Below are positions 15,945 to 25,100 of a DNA stretch of 64,000 nucleotides, piece by piece (the stretch's first letter is position 1; each line of letters opens with the position of its first letter). The position numbers and the translations under genes are program-made. The notes under the pieces are model-generated. The model was given only the letters and a program-made list of their open reading frames with translations. It was not told the origin of the DNA and did no database searches. The DNA is from Colimorpha sp045222295 (lineage in GTDB: Bacteria; Bacteroidota; Bacteroidia; Bacteroidales; P3). Location of the stretch: contig JBGUXP010000002.1 of assembly GCA_045222295.1 (NCBI GenBank), forward strand, positions 74,097 through 138,096, written 5' to 3'.

Positions 15945-15993
15945 AGATAAGAGTTAAAAGATACGAGCTAAAAGTTAAAAGATAAAAGTTATG
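15945..15993. repeat. Heptamer array ending at the M28 peptidase start codon
   Basis: agataag agttaaa agatacg agctaaa agttaaa agataaa agttatg: seven 7-bp units, the last containing the ATG at 15991. Confidence 0.85.
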
Positions 15994-17694
15994 AAAAAAC
16001 TTTTCTTTGTTATAGTATTCGCTTTCACATCTCACCTCTCACCATTCACCTCTCACGCACAGGATTTGTCGCACTACAAGCAGATTGTCAAAGAGCTAAG
16101 TTCGGCAAAGTACCAAGGGCGTGGATATGCCAAGAATGGTGCCAACATGGCGGGGAAATACCTCGAACAAGAATACCGTAAGGCGGGCGTCGACGAAGTG
16201 ATGCTTCAGCCCTTCTCATTGGACATCAACACCTTCTCAGGAAAGATGGAGATGTCTGTCGATGGCCGTAAACTGACTCCTGGTATTGACTTCTCGATGC
16301 GCGAATACTCGCCGGGAGTACAAGGCACCTATAAACTTTATTATGTCGACACCCTGAACTTCGATGCTGAAAAGATGTTCGCTGACCTGTCGAAACCCGA
16401 AAATAAAGGCTGCTTCGTGGTGTGCGACTTCTGGTTTGCCTACAAGCACTCCAAAGACTTCCGCAAGCTACAATTTGGTGACGAGTGCCCTAACGCAGGT
16501 ATGGTACAGACCTGGGAGCCGCTGTTGAAGTTCTACAAAGCTTACGGCGAGGAGGTCAAGGGAAAACCCATCATCTGGGCAGAGTCGGATTTTCCGAAGG
16601 ATGCCAAAAGCATCACTGTCAATATCGAGAATAAGTTCTTGAAGGACTACGAATGTTTCAACGTCATCGCCAAGGTGGAAGGCCGTAAACACGACAGTTG
16701 TATCGTTTTCACAGCTCACTATGACCACCTGGGTAATCTCGGCCGTGATGTGTACTACGCCGGAGCCAACGATAACGCCTCAGGCACCGCTGCCATTGTT
16801 ACCCTCGCCGCCTATTACGCCAAGCACCGTCCTGAATATGACATGTATTTCCTCTCCTTCTCCGGCGAAGACGCAGGCCTCCGTGGCTCGGAGTACTATG
16901 CCGAACACCCCGTGGTGCCTCTCAGCCAGATAAAGTATCTTCTTAACATAGATATGATTGGCGACAATAACCCCGTGCAGTACTGTGAGGTGAGCGACGA
17001 GGGAATGCCTGGTTTTGCTCTCTTTGAACAGATTAACGGCGAGAAACACCATTTCAAGGCTCTGAATAGAGGAGAACTTGCCGGCAACAGCGACCACTAC
17101 CCCTTCGCTCAGCGTCACGTACCCTGCATCTTCTTCGAGAACGAAGAGGGAGACGCCTTCAAGTACTATCACACCACCTTCGATGACTACGAGCATTTCC
17201 TCACCGATACCTACGAGCCACTATTCCGTCTGGTGACGGAGTTCGTGGAGAGATACAATGTGCGTGTGGAGGGTCACTACACCTATGAACATGCCTTCAA
17301 TTATGATTTGGAAGGCATCCATCTCAATGTAAATGAAACGGGTACAATGGATTTCTATCCCGACGGAACGGCGCTCGACTCGGCACGACAGGTGTATACC
17401 GCCACAATGAAGGATGGCCGGAGGGTGACGTGGGTGTACAACTACATCAGTCCCAGTCGCTGGCACCTGGAGGGCAATGACCTTTACTTTGCCGGAGTCA
17501 AGGAGGGCTTCCGTATGGAGGTGGTTGGAGATAACAAGGAACCCGAGTTGGCGCAAAAGATTGCGAGCATCTATAGTGGAAACATCGACTACGAGTACAA
17601 GTTCCACATCGACACACTAACTTCCAATCTGTTGCAGTGGAGTTTCATCTACCGCGACGGTCACTCCGACACATGGAAATTTTACAGAGAATAA
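15991..17694 (+). CDS. M28 family metallopeptidase
   Basis: A 567-residue exported zinc aminopeptidase-like protein. After the signal peptide (about 1-23) comes a PA-like region. The M28 core follows: TAHYDHLG (first metal His and Asp, about 237-244), GANDNASG (bridging Asp, about 256-263), SFSGEDAGLRGS (catalytic Glu), LLNIDMIGDN, and a final metal His in YYHTTFDDYEHF. The last roughly 130 residues are a separate beta-rich domain. It probably trims peptides in the periplasm. The signal peptide codons TSHLSPFTSHA come from five 7-bp repeats (16025-16059), so slippage could turn off export. Confidence 0.9.
   Translation: MKKLFFVIVFAFTSHLSPFTSHAQDLSHYKQIVKELSSAKYQGRGYAKNGANMAGKYLEQEYRKAGVDEVMLQPFSLDINTFSGKMEMSVDGRKLTPGIDFSMREYSPGVQGTYKLYYVDTLNFDAEKMFADLSKPENKGCFVVCDFWFAYKHSKDFRKLQFGDECPNAGMVQTWEPLLKFYKAYGEEVKGKPIIWAESDFPKDAKSITVNIENKFLKDYECFNVIAKVEGRKHDSCIVFTAHYDHLGNLGRDVYYAGANDNASGTAAIVTLAAYYAKHRPEYDMYFLSFSGEDAGLRGSEYYAEHPVVPLSQIKYLLNIDMIGDNNPVQYCEVSDEGMPGFALFEQINGEKHHFKALNRGELAGNSDHYPFAQRHVPCIFFENEEGDAFKYYHTTFDDYEHFLTDTYEPLFRLVTEFVERYNVRVEGHYTYEHAFNYDLEGIHLNVNETGTMDFYPDGTALDSARQVYTATMKDGRRVTWVYNYISPSRWHLEGNDLYFAGVKEGFRMEVVGDNKEPELAQKIASIYSGNIDYEYKFHIDTLTSNLLQWSFIYRDGHSDTWKFYRE
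16025..16059. repeat. Heptamer array in signal-peptide codons
   Basis: tcacatc tcacctc tcaccat tcacctc tcacgca: five 7-bp units in the coding region of the M28 peptidase signal peptide. A change by one unit shifts the frame. Confidence 0.8.
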
Positions 17695-17707
17695 ATGAAA
17701 ACAGATA

Positions 17708-18940
17708 ATGAGAAAGCATTGGATTGACAACCTGCGTTGGGTAACAGTGCTGCTGGTGCTGCTTTATCATGTCATCTATTTCTACAATAACAAAGGCGTC
17801 TTTGGTGGCATTGGCGGTTTCGGTGACGGACCTCAGTATCAAGACACATTGATGTACATCCTCTACCCGTGGTTTATGCCGCTGCTGTTCTTGCTGGCAG
17901 GTATCAGCGCCCGCTACAGTCTAACCCCTAACACCTCCCCTAAGTTAGGGGAGGTGGCTGCCCAAAGGGCAGACGGAGGAGTGTGTAAAAATGCTAAAGA
18001 ATGGTTCCGTTCCCGCACCCGCAAGCTCTTGGTGCCCGCCACCATCGGCCTGCTGGTATTTCAATGGATGATGGGGTATTTCAATACCCATGTGGCTGGT
18101 GTTGATGTGCTGGCCAATGTACCGCAGCCGGCGAAGTTCTTCTTGTGGGCCTTCAGTGGCATTGGTCCGCTGTGGTTCATCCAAGACCTATGGCTGTTCT
18201 CGCTGATTTTATTATTGATCAGGAAACTGACTCTATCCAACTCCCCCTCTAAGTTAGAAGGGGTGGCCGAAGGCCGGGAGCGTGTGTCTGCCGCCCGCAG
18301 GGCGGACAGAGGGGTACGTCAAAACCGGATCGTCATAGTTTTAGGGCTGATACTGTTGGGCGTGCTGCTTTGGGCAGGTGAATACACACTGAATTTCCAT
18401 CCGCGTGTAGGAACCATGGACGGCCTCTGGAACCTCTACAAGCCGTTGTTCTACCTCATTCCTTTCCTGCTGGGCTACTTTGTCTTCTGGCGCGACGAGG
18501 TGCAGGAGACTCTGGGTAAAGTATGGCTCCCAATGATGGCTGCTGCCGTTGTCAGCGGCGCGCTGCTGGTTGTCACCACCTTCGGAGAGAACAACACCAC
18601 GCCGCAGTACCTGGCCTCGCCACTTAACAACCTCTACGGCTGGCTGATGTGTCTGGCCATGATGGGTTGGTTCAAAGCCAAATTCGACTGCACGGGGCGC
18701 TTCGCCGCCTACATGACCCGCAGCAGCTTCGGCCTCTATATCGTCCATTATCTGGTGATTGCGAGCCTCGGCTACATGATGAAAACCTACACTACCCTAC
18801 CCCCCGTGGTCATGTACCTCATCCTCACCGTCGCTGCCTTCACCCTCTCACCGCTGCTGTATGAAGCCCTGCGAAGGATTCCAATACTCAGATGGTGTAT
18901 CTTCGGAGAAAGGAAGCAGACACAAAAAGTTATAAAATGA
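17708..18940 (+). CDS. Acyltransferase 3 family membrane protein with two inserted repeat peptides
   Basis: A 410-residue integral membrane acyltransferase of the OafA/acyltransferase 3 type. The N-terminal RKHWIDNLRWVTVLLVLLYHV carries the conserved Arg and His, and about ten membrane segments follow. It likely moves acyl groups onto an envelope glycan or lipid. Family A elements lie in two loops: 17934-17987 (NTSPKLGEVAAQRADGGVCKN) and 18241-18288 plus a short tail (NSPSKLEGVAEGRER...). Both keep the frame and lie between predicted membrane segments. Its stop overlaps the next start (ATGA). Confidence 0.85.
   Translation: MRKHWIDNLRWVTVLLVLLYHVIYFYNNKGVFGGIGGFGDGPQYQDTLMYILYPWFMPLLFLLAGISARYSLTPNTSPKLGEVAAQRADGGVCKNAKEWFRSRTRKLLVPATIGLLVFQWMMGYFNTHVAGVDVLANVPQPAKFFLWAFSGIGPLWFIQDLWLFSLILLLIRKLTLSNSPSKLEGVAEGRERVSAARRADRGVRQNRIVIVLGLILLGVLLWAGEYTLNFHPRVGTMDGLWNLYKPLFYLIPFLLGYFVFWRDEVQETLGKVWLPMMAAAVVSGALLVVTTFGENNTTPQYLASPLNNLYGWLMCLAMMGWFKAKFDCTGRFAAYMTRSSFGLYIVHYLVIASLGYMMKTYTTLPPVVMYLILTVAAFTLSPLLYEALRRIPILRWCIFGERKQTQKVIK
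17934..17987 (+). repeat. Palindromic element family A, copy 8 (in-frame)
   Basis: CCTCCCCTAAGTTAGGGGAGG, then TGGCTGCCCAAAGGGCAGACGGAGGAGTGTGTA split by a hairpin. It codes SPKLGEVAAQRADGGVC, matching copy 1 in the MBL gene. Confidence 0.9.
18241..18288 (+). repeat. Palindromic element family A, copy 9 (in-frame, subtype CTCTAAG)
   Basis: CTCCCCCTCTAAGTTAGAAGGGG, then TGGCCGAAGGCCGGGAGCG and TGTGTC. An extra short palindrome (tgccgcccgcagggcggaca) follows to about 18310. It codes PSKLEGVAEGRERVS. Confidence 0.85.
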
Positions 18941-19572
18941 TTACAGAAGTTAACCCATGTGAGACAACTCGAGCGGAGGCATTCAGTATGTGGATGTCAT
19001 CGCCCATGCCGATGGTGACGCTGGTGAAGACGCTGGATGTTACTCGGTTGGAGAAGGTCAGCAAAAAGAGTGGCATGAAGTTCACGATGCTGTTGTGCTG
19101 GTGCATTGGCAAATCCGCCAGTGGAATAGAGGAATTCTTTCTCCTGCCGGAAAAGGACAAAATGTACAGATTCGACCGGCTGGCCGTCAACGTGATTGTG
19201 GAAAACAGCAAGGGCGGCATCAATTCCTGCGACATCCCTTACACGGATGATTTACAGCAGTTCAACCGCGACTATTTGGAGCTGACAGCGCAGGCAGCGA
19301 ATGAATGCAAGAGTTCTTTCCTTGAGGACCACATGGTTGTCGGCACCTCAGCCATGGTGCAGACGGAGCTCGACTGCATCGTCAACCAATACACTGACCA
19401 GTTCTGCAACCCGTTCCTGGCATGGGGCAGGTATCGCAATGGACTGTTCAAAACCACTCTCCCTGTTTCCTTCCAATTCCATCACGTCCAGATGGATGGT
19501 GGTCATGCTGCGAGGTTTCTCAACGACCTACAAAATACCATAAAAACAATAAAATTAAATGGAAACCAATAG
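18937..19572 (+). CDS. CatA-like O-acetyltransferase
   Basis: A 211-residue protein similar to chloramphenicol acetyltransferases. It has the C-terminal catalytic signature FQFHHVQMDGGHAARFLNDL (HHxxxDG, about residues 182-201), preceded by LPVSFQFHH, and an N-terminal MWMSSPMPMVTLVKTLDVT strand. The start is the ATG that overlaps the acyltransferase stop. Many chromosomal members of this family do not confer resistance; the substrate could be a sugar or small molecule. Its own stop overlaps the next gene by 14 bp. Confidence 0.85.
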   Translation: MITEVNPCETTRAEAFSMWMSSPMPMVTLVKTLDVTRLEKVSKKSGMKFTMLLCWCIGKSASGIEEFFLLPEKDKMYRFDRLAVNVIVENSKGGINSCDIPYTDDLQQFNRDYLELTAQAANECKSSFLEDHMVVGTSAMVQTELDCIVNQYTDQFCNPFLAWGRYRNGLFKTTLPVSFQFHHVQMDGGHAARFLNDLQNTIKTIKLNGNQ

Positions 19573-20110
19573 GATACTGTTACGCCCCTGGCGCGAGTGC
19601 GATGCTCCTGCGTTGTTTAAATATGCCAGCGACCCCGAGGTGGGGCCCCGGGCGGGCTGGCAGCCGCACAAGAGCGTGGAGGAGAGCCTCGAGATTATCC
19701 GCACGCTCTTCTGTAGTGACCATATGTGGGCCATTGAATGGAAAGAGACGGGCGAGCCCATCGGCTGCATGGGCTATTTCATCTACGGCGAGAGCAATAT
19801 CAATATTGGCGAGCACGATGCCGAAGTCGGCTATTGGGTGGCCAGGCCCTATTGGAACCAAGGCATCTGTAGCGAGGCACTGCGGCTGCTGATAGACTAC
19901 AGCTTCAATGAGAAGGGATTTGCCACCCTCTGGAGCGACTTCTTCCCCGACAATCCCGCCTCCGGCCGCGTGATGGAGAAGTGCGGCTTCCGCGACACCG
20001 GCGAAATCAACTATTGCAGCCAACTGCAACTCGGATCCGACAAGCCTGTAAAAATAATGAGATTGGATAATAATAAAACAAAAAAAAGGCATCCTTGCGG
20101 ATGCCTCTGA
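19559..20110 (+). CDS. GNAT acetyltransferase (RimJ/RimL-like)
   Basis: A 183-residue GNAT protein. ETNRILLRPWRECDAPALFKYASDPEV is the typical RimJ/L opening, and AEVGYWVARPYWNQGICSEALRLLIDYSF (about 92-120) is the acetyl-CoA binding region. MEKCGFRDTGEI follows. It acetylates a protein N-terminus or small amine, target unknown. It is last in the run from 15381. Its final codons (KKRHPCGCL) run into the terminator hairpin of the tRNA gene on the other strand, so that hairpin may serve both. Confidence 0.87.
   Translation: METNRILLRPWRECDAPALFKYASDPEVGPRAGWQPHKSVEESLEIIRTLFCSDHMWAIEWKETGEPIGCMGYFIYGESNINIGEHDAEVGYWVARPYWNQGICSEALRLLIDYSFNEKGFATLWSDFFPDNPASGRVMEKCGFRDTGEINYCSQLQLGSDKPVKIMRLDNNKTKKRHPCGCL
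20080..20106 (-). terminator. Terminator of tRNA-Val, overlapping the GNAT 3' end
   Basis: On the minus strand AGGCATCC-GCAA-GGATGCCT followed by TTTTTTTG. It lies inside the final codons of the convergent GNAT gene. Confidence 0.85.
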
Positions 20111-20111
20111 G

Positions 20112-20186
20112 TGGTCTGTGGGAGATTCGAACTCTCGACCTCTTCCGTGTGAAGGAAGCGCTCTGAACCAACTGAGCTAACAGACC
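20112..20186 (-). tRNA. tRNA-Val (CAC)
   Basis: A cloverleaf read on the minus strand: acceptor GGTCTGT pairs with ACAGACC, D arm GCTC..GAGC, anticodon stem CTTCC/GGAAG with loop TTCACAC (anticodon CAC), T arm with GTTCGAATC, discriminator A. CCA is not encoded. It has its own promoter (20222-20251) and terminator (20080-20106). Confidence 0.95.
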
Positions 20187-20221
20187 GACTTCTCTACCCC
20201 TTATAGGCTTGAAAACGGGTG

Positions 20222-20251
20222 CAAAAGTACGAACATTTTTGAAACTGACAA
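20222..20251 (-). promoter_or_regulatory. tRNA-Val promoter
   Basis: Minus strand TTG (20249-20251), 19 bp, TACTTTTG (20222-20229), 35 bp before the mature tRNA 5' end. It overlaps the leader of the divergent HhH gene. Confidence 0.75.
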
Positions 20252-20265
20252 AATTTTTCTTTACC

Positions 20266-20976
20266 ATGAGCAAAAAGAAGGGTAAATTAACACAGATGCA
20301 AATCAACGGAATAACCTGTATTGCAGTTATATTAGTCGCAACACTACTCATCGTATTTTTTTATAAAAAACCCTCTTCAGAGCCCATCTATCATGACTCA
20401 ATCCAGGCACAGAATAGCGATATTTTGAAAAATAAGGAGGATTCCGTCTATCACTCGCGACACAGAAAAAATAATGAACATTCATCGCCCAACACTCACC
20501 ACTCATCCTTCAACACCCAACACTTTTACACCTCCAATACTCCCGCTCCCACCCGTAGACCTTTGGTGGTGAACCTTAATGATGCTGACACCACTACACT
20601 CATGCTTCTGCATGGCATCGGTCCGACATTTGCCCGTCGTATAACAAAGTATCGCGAACGACTCGGTGGATTCACAAACAAAGAACAGCTCTTGGAAGTC
20701 TACGGATTCACACCGGAACTGATGAACCACATCGCCCCACACCTTTCTTTTGACACTGCAGACATCCGCCATATCCCTATCAATAGCGTGGGGCTCAAAG
20801 AACTCATCAAACACCCTTATGTGGACTACTATTTCGCCCGCGACCTCATCAACCTACGTTCACACGGGCAATTTTTCAGAGGATACAAAGACCTTCGCGC
20901 CATTCCTGGCGCTAGCGACTCAATGCTCACCAAACTCCTCCCCTATCTAGATTTCAGCATTCCTGCTACGCAGTAG
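20266..20976 (+). CDS. ComEA-like helix-hairpin-helix membrane protein
   Basis: A 236-residue protein if started at MSKKKGKL; a start at 20209 is open but would overlap the tRNA promoter. It has a single N-terminal membrane anchor (about 15-35, GITCIAVILVATLLIVFFY), a low-complexity linker (about 50-105) and tandem helix-hairpin-helix motifs (NLNDADTTTLMLLHGIGPTFARRI, then INSVGLKELIKHPYVDYYFA and FRGYKDLRAIPGA). It probably binds DNA outside the inner membrane, as ComEA does in uptake. Linker codons contain a 7-bp repeat array. It converges with the Wzz-like gene; the stops overlap by 11 bp. Confidence 0.82.
   Translation: MSKKKGKLTQMQINGITCIAVILVATLLIVFFYKKPSSEPIYHDSIQAQNSDILKNKEDSVYHSRHRKNNEHSSPNTHHSSFNTQHFYTSNTPAPTRRPLVVNLNDADTTTLMLLHGIGPTFARRITKYRERLGGFTNKEQLLEVYGFTPELMNHIAPHLSFDTADIRHIPINSVGLKELIKHPYVDYYFARDLINLRSHGQFFRGYKDLRAIPGASDSMLTKLLPYLDFSIPATQ
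20491..20532. repeat. Heptamer array in the ComEA-like linker
   Basis: aacactc accactc atccttc aacaccc aacactt ttacacc: six imperfect 7-bp units in coding DNA (NTHHSSFNTQHF). Confidence 0.6.
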
Positions 20977-22138
20977 TTTCTTCTTCCCCCTCTCCAGAGA
21001 CAGGTGCGGAAGCAAACATTTCCTTCACTTTGGGCCAATAGCCCTTTCCGAGCACAATGCCACAACCCACAACAACACCGAGGAAAAGCCAGACAATAAG
21101 GGTCTTGGCACGGCTATTGGAGGGTTTCATCGGCATGGTAACAGGCTGGATGATAGCGAACACTGGAGTCTCCTTCTTCACCTTCATCTTAGCCTGCTCC
21201 AGTTGCTTTGCCATTTCCATATAAACTGTATTGGCAACGTTATATTTAGATCGAATACGTTCTTTCCCAATATTGGCTGATGTTGTGATGACATTCTGGA
21301 ATCGATCGGTCGTACCGGCCAAAGCAGCCTGATAACGGTCGGACTCCTCCTTGGCCTCCTCATAGCGGGCTTGGATATACTCCAACTCACTCTGAGACTT
21401 CTCCACACGGAAACGGGTCACTTCTTCCTGCAACAGTTTCTGTGCCTTGATAGCCAATTCAGCCGTCTGTACAGGCTCACTGCCATTCACTCTCAAGGTG
21501 ATGAATCCCTCTTTCTTGTCAACATCAAGGGAAATAACTTGACCCATCATTTCAAGCATCTCCTGCTCGCCAAGACTCACTACTACAGGTTTTGGTTCAT
21601 TGTTTGCTTGAGTTTCACCGCTGCCAGGGATTGCTATCTCTTTGGGCTTACTGCTAATTGAACTCAAAATCACACCAGGAAGCCCGATAGTATACTTCAA
21701 GATATAGGAGAATACCGACGGTTTGTCGTAGCCTGCCAGAGCATAGTCGAACATACTGATCATGGTATCACACTTTTCATAGTGCAGTGGGGTGTGCATC
21801 ATTTCCAAACGGAAAGGCACACTGTTCACAATCTGAGGATAAGAGAGCGGGGATAACTCTCCACTATTTTGTGTCATTCCGAGGTCAAATCCGGCTAGCG
21901 CAGCAAGACCGCCAAGTCCAGAGGATTTATCGTTACCCATCTGGGGCACCATAACAGTCTGTACCGAATAGGTACGTTTCATGGTAATGGCGGCCACAAG
22001 ACCCAGTGCAAAGAAAATACCAAGGGTGATGAAGATTGTCTTGCGACCGGCCCACAACTGGCGCACCATAGCCATCATATCCAGCCCCTTCTCTTCCTCT
22101 TCCTGGGGATCTGTCGTTTTGTTATTGTAATCTTCCAT
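20966..22138 (-). CDS. Wzz-like chain-length determinant
   Basis: A 390-residue polysaccharide co-polymerase. It has an N-terminal cytoplasmic tail, a membrane segment at about 35-53 (FITLGIFFALGLVAAITM), a large periplasmic domain ending in coiled coil (SQSELEYIQARYEEAKEE) and a C-terminal membrane segment near 350-370, preceded by the proline-rich PVTMPMKPSNSRAK. It controls glycan chain length at the inner membrane. It follows the SLBB export gene by 5 bp. No glycosyltransferase or flippase gene is nearby. Confidence 0.87.
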   Translation of the reverse strand: MEDYNNKTTDPQEEEEKGLDMMAMVRQLWAGRKTIFITLGIFFALGLVAAITMKRTYSVQTVMVPQMGNDKSSGLGGLAALAGFDLGMTQNSGELSPLSYPQIVNSVPFRLEMMHTPLHYEKCDTMISMFDYALAGYDKPSVFSYILKYTIGLPGVILSSISSKPKEIAIPGSGETQANNEPKPVVVSLGEQEMLEMMGQVISLDVDKKEGFITLRVNGSEPVQTAELAIKAQKLLQEEVTRFRVEKSQSELEYIQARYEEAKEESDRYQAALAGTTDRFQNVITTSANIGKERIRSKYNVANTVYMEMAKQLEQAKMKVKKETPVFAIIQPVTMPMKPSNSRAKTLIVWLFLGVVVGCGIVLGKGYWPKVKEMFASAPVSGEGEEETTA

Positions 22139-22143
22139 TGTTA

Positions 22144-25100
22144 CTACTTTAAGCGATCAATAATCAATACCATAGACACCACCGAGACGAGCGCACTTAA
22201 CGCATTGCGGGTCTCAACGCCCCAATCAATCTTCTCCTTGGGTTTGTTTTCCTTCTCTATCTTTTCTGCATCCATACACATAGTGATGACGGCACCGGGC
22301 TCCACTTTCGGAGTACGACGGATTCCGAGAAAGCGTCGAGTGGATTTTGACTGGTTGTTCGGATATGTGACAGTAACGCTCATACGATCGACATTCTTGG
22401 CAAAACCACCGGCATGATGCTTCACATACCATGCAGCAGTGTGCGAACCTTGATAGATAAGGGTCTTCTGTGTCGATGAATATTCTGCCGGCACATACTG
22501 GCTCATACGGGTACCCGTCTCACGGATAACGACAGTGTTCTCTCTACGGACAATGTTAATTACATCACCCTCCATAAGGATAGGATCATCTTTCAGATTG
22601 TGCTTGTGTTTTTTTACTCTCCTAAGATCCAAACCAATATTACCTGTATTGCGCCCTTGGGTACGCATTAGACGAGCGTATGGATCAGCATCGTCCAGCA
22701 GGCCACCAGCCATTTTAATAATATCCCACAACTGGGTCTTGTTGTCTTCAAGCACATAGACGCCAGGATATTTCACGCGACCGTTAACCTCGACTGTACG
22801 CCCTTTGGTGAAGTTGGGGGTCATGCGCACAACGATGTGGTCATACGGTTGCAGCTGGAAATTGTCGATTTTCTTTTTGCCTTTCCTGGCCTCGACAAGG
22901 TTGTAATTATCATCGACAGTAAGAGAAATCATCTCAACTTCTACCTCTTCTTTATGCGAAACATTAATGCGGAAAACTTCCACGCGGTCATAGGCAGCGC
23001 CAACTTCAAAACCACCGGCCATCATCAGCAGGTCGTGCAGGGTAATAGAGGCATCGTAGGTGGTACCCACGGGGTTCTTTACTGCACCACTCACACGCAC
23101 CTCTCCCACATTGGTATAGGTGGTGTTATCATAGATATTGAGTTGATCACCAGGCTGAAGGAGTGTCTCGCCATCCTTATCAAGATCAACTCGGATGTAC
23201 TGCCGTTTGACGGGATTGGTAAGGTCGCGACGGACGATATAGGCCACAGGAAAAACACTCTGTTTAAGTCCGTTAGCATATTCAATAGCCTGACTGACAG
23301 ACATACGGTCATTAAGGCCAAATGTGCGGGAGAATGGCGAACGCACCTGTCCACTGACGGAGATTTGGTCCACATCGCGGAACGATGCCAGGCTTAGCAC
23401 ACGAACAACATCCTTCGCCTGAAGTTGAAAACCAGCCGAGGCGCTGTTGGAATCAGGGAATGGAAGAGTAAGCACCTCCACAGTCAAGTCGGGACGAGTA
23501 CGTTCCACATAGACGAAGTCAGTTCTGGCAGTATGTTTTGGACCACCGGCATACTCCAAAGCCTGACCGAGGGTCATACGGTCATTGAGACCGAAGGTGC
23601 GGGTAAAGGGATGGCGAACCTCTCCGCTGACAGAGATACTCCATTTCTCCAGGTAGCTATCCTGGGCAAGTACGGTAACTGCATCACGAGCCTGAAGACG
23701 GAAGTCGGGATTGCCATTCTCACCCGGGAAGGGAATAGTAAGGAATTCGACAGTCTCGTCCGGGCTGGTACGCTCAACTATGACATAATCCTTGCGAGCT
23801 GTATACTTGAGTTGTACCTTCTCGAGAAGTCCGAGGAGGCTGCTGTTTTGATCAAGATCGAAGGTTCCGCCGTAAAAGACATCGCCACGAATGGAAACAT
23901 AATTTTCCATAGGACGGTTGGAAGTCTTAATTCGAACGACATCGCCTCCTTCAAGTATCACCTTGGTTTTCCCTGAGACCACATCATCAAGATTGTACTC
24001 CAGATACTTCAACTCATCGTTTTGACGGCGTTCAATTTGGATAAACTCGGGATAGACATCATAGGTAAGTCCACCGGCATACTGGATAAGGTCTTTCAGG
24101 CTTTCCCCTTCAATCATTTCATAACGCATCGGACGACGGACGGCACCCTCGATACGTACAATATTGTTAGCCACAGGAACAAAGATAACATCGTTGTTCT
24201 GGAGGTCGAACAAAACATTTTGTACGTTACCCGTCATGTATTGGTATAAATCGAGGCGGTCGGTTTTTCCCGCACGGGAACGCTGAATATTACGGATAGA
24301 TCCAATAGCCGTCGGGCCACCGGCAGCTGCCAAAGCGTTAAAGGCAGTGTTGAGGGCACTGAGGGTAAAGCCTCCCTGCACACCGACCTCTCCATATATG
24401 CTAACCCTAACGGTACGAGCCGTAGTAATGGTGACAGCTATCTGGTCAGGACGGAAAGCATAGTGCTGACCCAACTTACTCTGGATGGCCGCACGTCCCT
24501 GGGCTAACGTCATGCCCTTAAGGAATATCTTGGTGGAGCCAGCAGGCTGAATGGATCCATCCGCACCAATGCGCTGATGAATCTCTGTCTGGGAGGAACC
24601 AAAGATGGAAATATGTATTTCATCGCCCTCTCCTAGCACGTATGTATCAGGAGCCTGAGCACCGTCGGTAGTACGAAATACATCCATCGAGGTGCCGGTA
24701 AACAGAGCATGCCCATAAATATTATCACCAGCCGTAGTTGAGACATGATTTTCCTTGAGAGCCGCCTCAAGAGCCGCTTCCGCAGCTGCCTCGCCAATAG
24801 TGGTTTGCGGAATTTCCTCGGAACTTGCAGTGACGGTAGTTTCTCCACCACCAGCAGGGACGATGCCAGACCCGCCCTCTCCTGGATTAGTAGCAGAAAC
24901 TGTCCCTACCTCTCCAGCATTAGAGGTGCTTCCATTATTGTTGTCCTTTCTTTCTTTGTCTGCTTTCTCGGCCTGCATCTGATTTAAGATAGCAGTGACA
25001 CGGCCTTGATAGTTGGCGTACTCAGTGGGGGGAATATTATCCACATCAATGCCGTTTTCAAGAAGACGGGTACGTACCTCAGCCTCGTTAAGACCGCGTT

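Noticed and set aside
20112..20186. tRNA-Val as integration site for the island
   Set aside because: The neighbouring genes on both sides look core, no integrase is near, and no second copy of the tRNA 3' end was seen.
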